From Candidatus Defluviilinea proxima (GTDB taxonomy: Bacteria > Chloroflexota > Anaerolineae > Anaerolineales > Villigracilaceae), in NCBI GenBank assembly GCA_016721115.1, contig JADKIW010000001.1, positions 2,185,501 through 2,249,500 of the forward strand: a stretch of 64,000 bases of DNA. The letters are read 5' to 3'. The notes below the pieces were generated by a model, which made no database searches, was not told the DNA's origin, and saw only the letters and a list, made by a program, of their open reading frames with translations. Position 1 is the stretch's first letter, and every line of letters begins with the position of its first letter. The position numbers were made by a program, and so were the translations under genes. This document shows, piece after piece, positions 39,805 to 47,263 of the stretch.

Positions 39805-39816
39805 ACATAAAATAAA

Positions 39817-41375
39817 ATGACTCAAGCTTTATATAGAAAATACCGACCAAAAGAATGGGACGAGGTGATGGGGCAAAGCCACATCGTGACCACGTTGATG
39901 AACGCGATCAAGGCAGATCGTGTCGGTCATGCGTACTTGTTTGCGGGTCCGCGCGGGACGGGCAAGACTACACTTGCACGCCTTTTGGCGAAAGCGGTCA
40001 ACTGCACGAATCCTGATCCCACTAAGCGACCTTGTAACGAATGTGGCCATTGTAAGGCTGTCAACGAAAATCGCTTCATGGATCTCTTCGAGATTGATGC
40101 GGCATCCAATACATCCGTTGACGATGTCCGTGATTTGCGCGACAAGATCAACTTCTCGCCTTCGCAGGGCAAATACAAGATCTACATCATTGACGAAGTC
40201 CACATGCTTTCGACAGCGGCGTTCAATGCGTTGCTCAAGACGCTCGAAGAACCGCCTCCACATGCCATCTTTGTTTTAGCAACAACTGAAATTCATAAAA
40301 TCCCCGCAACCGTTCTCTCGCGTTGTCAGCGTCATGAGTTTCGACGTGTGCCAGTGGGGGAGATCGTCACTAATCTCAAAATGATCGTCAAAGCCGAGAA
40401 CCTTCAGGCGGATGATGATGCGCTGATTCAAATCGCGCGTCAATCTGCAGGTGGCATGCGCGATGCGATCTCGTTGCTCGATCAACTCTCGTCCACGGGC
40501 GATAAGATCACGCTCACTCTCGCGCAAACCGTGCTCGGCACTGCCACCAGTCAAACCGTGCTCGATACCCTCACGTCCATTATGGATCACGATCCCGCGC
40601 ATGGGCTTGAGACCATCCACAAGGCGCTCGATGCGGGCGCCGATCCGCGTTCGCTGGCGCGTCAGATCGTTGAGTATTTGCGCGGTCTCATGCTCATTCA
40701 AATGGGCAATGCGAATCAGGTCGAAGCCACGGCGGATGTCAAGAAACAGATGCAGGCGCACGCCAAGTCCTTTTCGACGAGCGATGTCTTGCGCATGATG
40801 AAAGCCTTCAACAATGCAGCTGTGGATTTGCGTGGCGGCTGGCAGCCATCTTTGAGTCTGGAACTTGCTTTAGCGGAAGTGCTCGACGCTCCAGCCGAGT
40901 CTGCTCAAATCGCCACGCCGAGTCAACCAAGCCGAAGCCTATGTCAGCTCCCAGAACGGAGACTCAGCCTCAACCTTCCGCGCAGAGCGGAGCCGAAGGC
41001 GCAGTCGAAGCGCATGCACCTGAAAAAAATATTGTTAGTGCAGGTGACATCATCAAGGCGTGGAAGCATATGTCATCCGCTTTGCCAAAAGCGCAGGCAA
41101 ATCTTTCGGCGTTGATGAACTCGGTCAAGATGATCGACGTGCAGGGCAAGACGTTGATTTTGGGTTTGGCGAGCGACGTGCTGGTTTCAAAGATCGATAA
41201 GCCCGATCAGATCGAAGCGATCCAAAAGTTGATCAAGGACGAGTTTGGCGCGGACGTGAGCGTGCGTTGTGTGGTGACGAATGCGAAAGGCAAGATTCCC
41301 GCGAACGTGGCGCAGGACGGCATGGTCGCAACCGCCATCCAACACGGTGGCGAGATCGTGGATATGCAGGATTGA
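39817..41375 (+). CDS. dnaX: DNA polymerase III subunit tau/gamma, with a frame change
   Basis: DnaX is the clamp-loader ATPase of the replicase. The first frame (39817-41115) begins YRKYRPKEWDEVMGQSHI and has the Walker A motif FAGPRGTGKTTLARLLAKA, a four-Cys zinc site (CTNPDPTKRPCNECGHC), YIIDEVHMLS and the sensor motif ATTEIHKIPATVLSRCQRHEF. At about 40895-40941 sense moves to the next frame: a Pro/Gln/Glu linker (KPKPMSAPRTETQPQPSAQ), then the DnaX C-terminal domain (IIKAWKHMSSALPKAQANLSALMNSVKMIDVQGKTLILGL), ending at 41375. Left alone, the first frame stops at 432 residues. One missing base near 40919 repairs the gene. A run of seven A at 41023-41029 offers an alternative: transcriptional or ribosomal slippage, as used to make two dnaX products in other bacteria. 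ybaB and recR follow, the usual neighbours. Confidence 0.9.
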
Positions 41376-41422
41376 TTAGTACACCAGTAGATGTTCACTA
41401 TAGGTTAGAAAGTGAGAAGTAA

Positions 41423-41638
41423 ATGGCAAATGGTGAATGCCCCAAATGTAAAAGTGTTTCTGTATATGCAATTGAATCTTTGTTCCAACAACGGAGTCTC
41501 TTTTTTGGACTTTTTGGATCTCCAGCAATAATTACATATCTTGTTTGTACAAAATGTGGCTATTTTGAGTCTTATATTTTTGATAAGAAATCCCTTGCTG
41601 AGATTGAACACAAGGGCATGTATGTTAAACCTATATAG
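41423..41638 (+). CDS. small zinc-ribbon protein
   Basis: The 71-residue protein begins MANGECPKCKSVSV and has a second pair in LVCTKCGYFESYIF, so two CxxC motifs can form a zinc ribbon. A hydrophobic stretch between them (SLFFGLFGSPAIITYLV) may touch the membrane. It is more AT-rich than dnaX and ybaB and interrupts the usual dnaX-ybaB-recR order. The function is unknown. Confidence 0.65.
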   Translation: MANGECPKCKSVSVYAIESLFQQRSLFFGLFGSPAIITYLVCTKCGYFESYIFDKKSLAEIEHKGMYVKPI

Positions 41639-41716
41639 GTAAAATAATCTTGATCAGAGTTGAAGTCAAGGTGGATACTTTTTGAAGTTACTATCATATA
41701 GAAATTGAGGTGTTTT

Positions 41717-42043
41717 ATGGCTAAAGGATTCAACAAAGGTCCGCAAATGGGGCAGGGTGGCATGATGCAGCAACTGCAACGCATGCAGAAACAAATGGAA
41801 GAAGCACAGGCAAAACTTGCTGTGGAAACTGTCACTGCTACGGCGGGTGGCGGCGCGATCAAAGTCGTGATGACAGGCGACCAGAAATGTCAGTCCGTTG
41901 AAATCTCTCCTGATTTCATCAAAGACGCGGACGCCGAAATGTTGCAAGACTTGGTCTTGTCCGCAGTGAATATGGCACTCGACCAGTCGCGTGAACTTCA
42001 AGAGAAGTTGATGGGTCCGCTGGCGGGCGGGCTTCCTTTCTAA
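41717..42043 (+). CDS. ybaB: nucleoid-associated protein YbaB/EbfC
   Basis: YbaB/EbfC proteins are small DNA-binding dimers often coded with dnaX and recR. The 108-residue protein has the N-terminal helix (MMQQLQRMQKQMEEAQAKLAVETVTATAGGGAIKVVMTGDQKCQSVEISPDFI) and the C-terminal helix (LQDLVLSAVNMALDQSRELQEKLMGPLAGG) of the family. ATG 41717 is preceded by GAGG. The role in DNA repair or nucleoid structure is inferred from the conserved neighbourhood. Confidence 0.93.
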   Translation: MAKGFNKGPQMGQGGMMQQLQRMQKQMEEAQAKLAVETVTATAGGGAIKVVMTGDQKCQSVEISPDFIKDADAEMLQDLVLSAVNMALDQSRELQEKLMGPLAGGLPF

Positions 42044-42066
42044 CGTTCACACGTTTCAACGTTATA
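42042..42066. repeat. AACGTT-type repeat between ybaB and recR
   Basis: TAACGTTCACACGTTTCAAC continues to AACGTT and matches the repeat before dnaK (30286-30310) over 23 bases with one mismatch. Confidence 0.65.
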
Positions 42067-42071
42067 ACGAT

Positions 42072-42674
42072 ATGTTATTACCCGAATCCATTCAATCCCT
42101 TATCAATGCCCTTGAACGACTTCCAGGCATCGGTCCCAAGTCCGCTTCGCGGCTGGCGTTCTATCTTTTGCGCGCTACAGACGACGTCTCGGAAGATCTG
42201 GCCCTTGCTTTGGCGCATCTCAAGAAGAACACGGCCTTTTGTCAGGAATGTTTCAACATCACCGAAGCGGGGCGCGAGCGCTGTGAAGTATGCGAGTCCA
42301 CGCGGCGGGATGGAAGTGTTATTTGCGTTGTCGAAGAAGCATTGGATGTCCTTGCCTTGGAGCGCACTGGCGGTTATCAGGGAAAGTATCATGTCTTGCA
42401 GGGAGTCTTATCTCCTATTGAAGGCATTGGCCCCGATGATTTGAAGATCAAGCAGTTGATCGTGCGTGTTGCGAATGGGGGAGTGAAAGAAGTCATCCTT
42501 GCAACCAATCCCAGCATGGAAGGGGATGCGACCGCGTTATATCTCCAAAACCAATTAAAGCAATTCGGCGTACATGTTACACGTCTTGCAAGAGGTTTGC
42601 CAATGGGTGGCGATCTGGAATATGCCGATCAAAACACATTGCTGAGAGCGTTATCTGGTAGACAGGATATGTAG
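42072..42674 (+). CDS. recR: recombination mediator RecR
   Basis: RecR works with RecO and RecF to load RecA at gaps. The 200-residue protein is complete: the helix-hairpin-helix (LINALERLPGIGPKSASRLAFYLL), a four-Cys zinc finger (CQECFNITEAGRERCEVCE), the Toprim domain (VICVVEEALDVLALERTGGYQGKYHVLQGVLSPIEGIGPDDL), and the Walker-B-like end (VTRLARGLPMGGDLEYADQNTLLRAL). It is the last gene of the dnaX-ybaB-recR group and is followed by a terminator. No ribosome-binding site is seen before the ATG, where a repeat occupies the gap. Confidence 0.97.
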   Translation: MLLPESIQSLINALERLPGIGPKSASRLAFYLLRATDDVSEDLALALAHLKKNTAFCQECFNITEAGRERCEVCESTRRDGSVICVVEEALDVLALERTGGYQGKYHVLQGVLSPIEGIGPDDLKIKQLIVRVANGGVKEVILATNPSMEGDATALYLQNQLKQFGVHVTRLARGLPMGGDLEYADQNTLLRALSGRQDM

Positions 42675-42686
42675 GCAACGGTGGAT

Positions 42687-42730
42687 ATTTGGTTCACTTG
42701 TTTGTCGAAAGTGAACCAAATTCATTTTTG
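42687..42730 (+). terminator. terminator of the dnaX-ybaB-recR group
   Basis: ATTTGGTTCACTT (42687-42699) and AAGTGAACCAAAT (42709-42721) form a perfect 13-bp stem, followed by TCATTTTT. The rest of the gap to 42889 is AT-rich with no recognised feature. Confidence 0.9.
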
Positions 42731-42889
42731 ACGAAACTTCCTACTATAGAATGCCAATCGGTCAGCTCATTTGATATAGAGAAATTGTCTTGTTGTTAAT
42801 CTTAATGGGGTTAACTTGTCACAAGTAAATTTCATTACATTTCCCTGAATTTATAGAAACAGCAAACTTTATTGAAACAAGGTTCAAGT

Positions 42890-44791
42890 ATGCAGAATCT
42901 CAAGCCCATTGTAAAAAATGTTAGTCATCAAGTCACAATATTTGTTTCTAGGTTCAGTCTTTATTTCGATGTTCCGATCATACGGCTAGGAGTCTTTCTT
43001 CTTCTCTTGGGATATATAGTTAATAAGTCTTTTCTCAATATTCATAGCCATATACGTACATTTGAAGGATTTTTGATCGTAATGATTGGTTTGGCCCTGA
43101 TCCTTCGAGCGCGAGATCTATGGGGAAATCTGGCTGGTTTCGTAATTATCCTGGTCTTGGTTTTAGCCCCCATGTATTGGCGCATGCAGGGTTTTGATAG
43201 AGATGGTTTCTCTCTTCTCGGTGTTTTCCCAAGTTCCGATGCCAATGGATATTTTACGGGTGCCATAAAAGTGTTGTATGGAGAAGACATTCCGCCCTTT
43301 GCCGCCCGTCGTCCACTTTTTATTACCTACTTATCCACTATCTTGTTTTTGACCAGACAAGACTTGGTTCTGTCCTTGGTTGTACTTGCGGTCATTGTTG
43401 CAATTTCTCTTTTCTTGCTGGTTTCGGAAGTAAAAAATAATTTTGGTGTTTTGCCTGCGGCTTTGGTAGCAGCGATCATGATTTATTGTTATTCTGGAAG
43501 GTACACAGGGAAGTTTCTCACAGAGCAGTTGGGCATCCCACTTGGCATGCTTTCCCTGTCCATTTTTCTTCGGGCACTTCGACAAAACAGCTTTAGGCAT
43601 GCGATTTGGGGCGTATTTGTTCTGGCCATTGCATTAAATGCTCGTGCTGGAGCAATGTTTGTATTGCCCATGTTGATTCTCTGGGGGAGTACTTGGGCAT
43701 GGAAAGGCAAACTCTCCTTTAGTAAATTCTTCATGCTTAGCGGTGCTGTTGTACTGGGCTTTCTGATCAATTATTGGATATTCAAGTCAATAGCAGGCCC
43801 GGGTAGCATCCCGTTTGCGAATTTTGGTGAAACACTATATGGCATCGCTACTGGTTACCGAGGCTGGAGAGTATGGTATCAGGATTACCCCGGGGTCCCA
43901 TTGGCGAAGGCGTTTGGGATTTCGCTTGAGATAATAAAGAATTCCCCCGGGCTTTTTCTGATGGGTATGTTCCGAGCGTATCAAGAGTTTCTCAAGCCAC
44001 AATACTTTTTCTCGTTTCTATATTTGCCATCAGATCAATCAGTACTACCATCCTATTTTCTGTTAATTGTCACCATAATTGGAATCTGGCGTCTGATAAA
44101 AAACATCCACTTAAGATACTCTCGATTGGCGCTGTTTGTACTTGCAGGGATTCTGTTGTCCGTTCCGTTTGCGCCTCCATCCGATGATGCGGTTCGTGCC
44201 ATGACCGCGACGACTTCATTCCTCGCATTGATTGCGGGCAGTGCATTTATAAGGTTTAAAAACGAGCAAGAAATAGAACATCAGGAACAAGCCTTGCAAT
44301 CTGGCTTGGGCGCGACAGTTTATTTTTCAGGGCTACTTGTATTTCTAACAATTGCAACATGGATTGTTTTCAAGGGCATATTGCCAGTCCCTGAATCGAC
44401 GAAATTAACCTGTAACCCGAATGAACAACTGGCAACAATGGTCGTTAAACCGCGATCTTATATTAATGTCGTCGCAAATGAGCGCCAAAGCAAATCTTTC
44501 CTGCCAAATATTCGTAAAGCTGACTTGAAAAAGAACCTTTCAAATTTTGATGACAGCGGTATTTGGGCTTTGCTAAGAAAAATAGAACCGGGACAGACCT
44601 TGTTACTTGACCTTAACCATGCCGATGAAGATTCCGATTCCGGTCTTGTCTGGCTAGTTGTTCCGACGGATTCTGTTCAAACCTTTAATGGGCCTAACTC
44701 TTTTTGTGCTAGACAGGTAAATAAGGAACCTATGGCGAATGGGGATTTTCTTGTCGCTACGGGCGTAGAAAATGTTTTCAACCTTCCTTGA
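42890..44791 (+). CDS. GT-C-like multi-pass membrane protein
   Basis: The 633-residue product has about 11-12 membrane helices and a final extracytoplasmic region of about 130 residues. The loop after the third helix carries FPSSDANGYFTGAIKV, with an acidic pair near the membrane as in GT-C glycosyltransferases that use lipid-linked sugars. No further motif confirms this. ATG 42890 has a short AAGG site; the TTG at 42872 is less likely. The gene is noticeably AT-rich, and it stands alone between two terminators, which may point to horizontal transfer. The substrate is unknown. Confidence 0.65.
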   Translation: MQNLKPIVKNVSHQVTIFVSRFSLYFDVPIIRLGVFLLLLGYIVNKSFLNIHSHIRTFEGFLIVMIGLALILRARDLWGNLAGFVIILVLVLAPMYWRMQGFDRDGFSLLGVFPSSDANGYFTGAIKVLYGEDIPPFAARRPLFITYLSTILFLTRQDLVLSLVVLAVIVAISLFLLVSEVKNNFGVLPAALVAAIMIYCYSGRYTGKFLTEQLGIPLGMLSLSIFLRALRQNSFRHAIWGVFVLAIALNARAGAMFVLPMLILWGSTWAWKGKLSFSKFFMLSGAVVLGFLINYWIFKSIAGPGSIPFANFGETLYGIATGYRGWRVWYQDYPGVPLAKAFGISLEIIKNSPGLFLMGMFRAYQEFLKPQYFFSFLYLPSDQSVLPSYFLLIVTIIGIWRLIKNIHLRYSRLALFVLAGILLSVPFAPPSDDAVRAMTATTSFLALIAGSAFIRFKNEQEIEHQEQALQSGLGATVYFSGLLVFLTIATWIVFKGILPVPESTKLTCNPNEQLATMVVKPRSYINVVANERQSKSFLPNIRKADLKKNLSNFDDSGIWALLRKIEPGQTLLLDLNHADEDSDSGLVWLVVPTDSVQTFNGPNSFCARQVNKEPMANGDFLVATGVENVFNLP

Positions 44792-44823
44792 CCATGCATC
44801 TATAAACTGAGATTTGTAATCAA

Positions 44824-44860
44824 AAAATCCCGTCACACACTGTGACGGGATTTTGTTTTT
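44824..44860. terminator. bidirectional terminator
   Basis: AAAATCCCGTCACA (44824-44837) pairs with TGTGACGGGATTTT (44841-44854), followed by GTTTTT. It serves both the GT-C-like gene and the convergent TPR gene. Confidence 0.92.
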
Positions 44861-47168
44861 ATTGTCCCTGCAATTGCATCAGCAGTTGACGATATTGTTC
44901 TGCGTTGGGTGGTCCCATTAGAAGGATCTGATTGACAATGACCATCGCTTCTTCTTTTTTCCCAACATCCAACAGGGCTTCGGCTAGTGCATCGAGTTCC
45001 TTGACAGCATCTTCCATTCGACCGACTTGATAGTAGGCCTGGGCAAGATTGCGTCGGAGAGTAGTATCTTCTGGGTGGTCTTCGATCAGACCTTCAATGA
45101 AAGGTACCAGGCGTGCGCCGTGATTGCTCGTCTGCATATAGGAGATGAAACTTTCGAGTTCGGCATATGCCTGAGCGGGTTGACCAAGGCGTAGGCTGAG
45201 GTCGATCAGGCTCTTACGCGCGCTTTCATCATCGGGACGCAACGTGCGGATCTGTTCATAAACACGGACGGCTTGTTTCCAGTCCAGTCGTTGCATGTCA
45301 ATATCGGCCATGCGTTGCAGAATGTGAACGTTCCACTGACGGTCCACGTTGGCTTGCTGGATCACACGTAGGGCGGTAGTGTAGGTCTTGCGTGCCATAT
45401 CGAGCTCAGCAAGGCGGTAATAAATATCCGCCAGCTCGGTGTATTCGCGCATCGCATCTTCCATCTGTCCGCGCGCAATGAGTTGGTCGATCAGTTTTGT
45501 GCGGGCCTTCATGTCCATCGGCGCGAGTTGGATCATGCGCTTAAGGATTTTAGTTGCCTGTGTGGCTTCACCACGTACACTGTAAGCCTGCGCCACAGCG
45601 CTGAATTTTGCAATAGCTTCGGGAATGTGATTCTCTCGCACCAACAAATCGCCCATGATCGTGTGCAAAGGCAGATAGGTGGGGGCGTAGGTGATCGCTT
45701 GGAAGGCTTCATCCATGGCCGAGCGGAGAAGTCCATTGCGGGCCATTTGGTGAATATGATTGATCGCATCAAGCACCTGGCTGGATTGCGCCTGTAGGAT
45801 GACATCTGCGATCGGCATGAGCATATCGCTTTTGGGCATTTGCTCACGGGACCTGTGCAAATTGTCGCGCCAATTCTTGCGCATGAGCAAGCCATTGACG
45901 TTATCACACAGACGTTTGAACGCTTCGTCATCATTTGAGGCTGATTGCGCTTCGATGAGCGGTTCATACATCTGAAGGATCTCATCCGCATTTTCGGCAG
46001 GGACAATTGCGGCATCAGCTAGTTTCAACGCTTCTAGATAATCAATTGCCGCGGCTTGCAGGCGTCCCAGTTTTTGGTTGATCTGTCCCATCAGCAAACG
46101 TGCCGCGAGGTTGAAGTCGTTGTGTTTGACGGCATGCGCAAGATGACGCAGGGATGATTCGAGTCTGTCTTCGGCGGAACGAAGCATGCCAAGGTTGAAA
46201 TATAAAGCGGGATGATTAAATCCCGATTCGAGAGCATGCTCAAGTTCGTCTGCGGCTTGTGAGTCTTTGCCTTTGCTTTGCAAGTCAATGGCCTGGCCCA
46301 GATGTAAAACAACTTTGGCTTGTTCGTTTTGTTGCAGGTTAAGTTGGCCTGTTCCGCGCATGAGGGCTTGCATGCCTCTGCGGGCTTGGGCTGAGGAACC
46401 ATCGTCGGTGGAGTAATCGAAGAGAATCTCTGCCAGACGCGTTAAGGCTTTTTGGCGCGCCTCAGCTACCGGGTCCAGCCCTGAATCGGTCTGCTTTTGG
46501 GGTTGGTCCAACTGCTTGACTTGAGCCATCGCAATGGGGCCCGTCCCGCCTTTGGGACGTAATGGCTTGGGAAGAAGTTGTCCGGAACGAAGGAGGGTCT
46601 GAGCTTGTTTGGCTTCTCCGCTTTCGGGCATGATCGTCAATGCCTTGTTGACGAGTTCAGCGGTCTTTTCCATGTTGCCCGTGCGTTGGATGAGACTGGC
46701 AACAGCCAAATACTCTGCGACAGCTTGTGCCTTGTGCCCGAGACGTTCATGGGCGAGGGCAAGGCGTGAGTGGGCGAGTACATGCTCGGGGTCGAGCGAT
46801 GCGACGCGCACCCAGTTTTCGATGGCTTTATCCACATCGCGCTGATTGAGGAAGAGGTCTGCGGCTTTGAGGGCGGCATCGACAGCTTCTTTGAGGTGAC
46901 CGGTGCGCTCGAGCAATTGCGCAAGTTTTTCCATGGGAACCGGGTCTTGCGGCGAAACCTGCGAAACACGTTTGTAGATCTGCAGGGCTTCGTCGAATTC
47001 GGCCTGTTGGAAAAGCGCCAACCCCAAGCTGTTGAGAGCTTTGGGGTGATCGGGCATTTCTTGCAAGGCCCTACGATAGGCGGCGATGGCTTTGCTCCAT
47101 TCCTGATCCCACGCAAAGGAATGGCCTTCGTTCATTGCTTTTTGGAAAATGTCTTCTCGTCCGGGCAT
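44859..47168 (-). CDS. large cytoplasmic TPR repeat protein
   Basis: The 769-residue protein has no signal peptide or membrane helix and consists of at least 12 TPR-like repeats (for example WSKAIAAYRRALQEMPDHPKALNSLGLALFQQAEFDEALQIYKRV and DWKQAVRVYEQIRTLRPDDESARKSLIDLSLRLGQ). A short low-complexity linker (LLPKPLRPKGGTGPIAMAQVKQLDQPQKQTDSGLDP, about 195-230) splits the array. It should be a scaffold for protein complexes in the cytoplasm; the partner is unknown. TATAAT lies seven bases before the ATG, so the mRNA is probably leaderless. Confidence 0.85.
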   Translation of the reverse strand: MPGREDIFQKAMNEGHSFAWDQEWSKAIAAYRRALQEMPDHPKALNSLGLALFQQAEFDEALQIYKRVSQVSPQDPVPMEKLAQLLERTGHLKEAVDAALKAADLFLNQRDVDKAIENWVRVASLDPEHVLAHSRLALAHERLGHKAQAVAEYLAVASLIQRTGNMEKTAELVNKALTIMPESGEAKQAQTLLRSGQLLPKPLRPKGGTGPIAMAQVKQLDQPQKQTDSGLDPVAEARQKALTRLAEILFDYSTDDGSSAQARRGMQALMRGTGQLNLQQNEQAKVVLHLGQAIDLQSKGKDSQAADELEHALESGFNHPALYFNLGMLRSAEDRLESSLRHLAHAVKHNDFNLAARLLMGQINQKLGRLQAAAIDYLEALKLADAAIVPAENADEILQMYEPLIEAQSASNDDEAFKRLCDNVNGLLMRKNWRDNLHRSREQMPKSDMLMPIADVILQAQSSQVLDAINHIHQMARNGLLRSAMDEAFQAITYAPTYLPLHTIMGDLLVRENHIPEAIAKFSAVAQAYSVRGEATQATKILKRMIQLAPMDMKARTKLIDQLIARGQMEDAMREYTELADIYYRLAELDMARKTYTTALRVIQQANVDRQWNVHILQRMADIDMQRLDWKQAVRVYEQIRTLRPDDESARKSLIDLSLRLGQPAQAYAELESFISYMQTSNHGARLVPFIEGLIEDHPEDTTLRRNLAQAYYQVGRMEDAVKELDALAEALLDVGKKEEAMVIVNQILLMGPPNAEQYRQLLMQLQGQ

Positions 47169-47175
47169 GAGGGCT

Positions 47176-47181
47176 ATTATA
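47176..47181 (-). promoter_or_regulatory. -10 box, leaderless start for the large TPR protein
   Basis: A consensus TATAAT on the minus strand lies seven bases before ATG 47168, with no ribosome-binding site. Confidence 0.6.
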
Positions 47182-47225
47182 CCGTAGTGGTTTGAATTGC
47201 CACCCTTACAATTGTCTTGTTTTTA

Positions 47226-47260
47226 TATAGTAGGTCACGCTTAAAGTGTGACCTACTATA
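47226..47260. terminator. 13-bp inverted repeat after polA
   Basis: TATAGTAGGTCAC (47226-47238) and GTGACCTACTATA (47248-47260) form a perfect stem. On the minus strand it follows the polA stop by three bases, with TATAAAA after the stem, so it is probably the polA terminator. Confidence 0.7.
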
Positions 47261-47263
47261 GTT

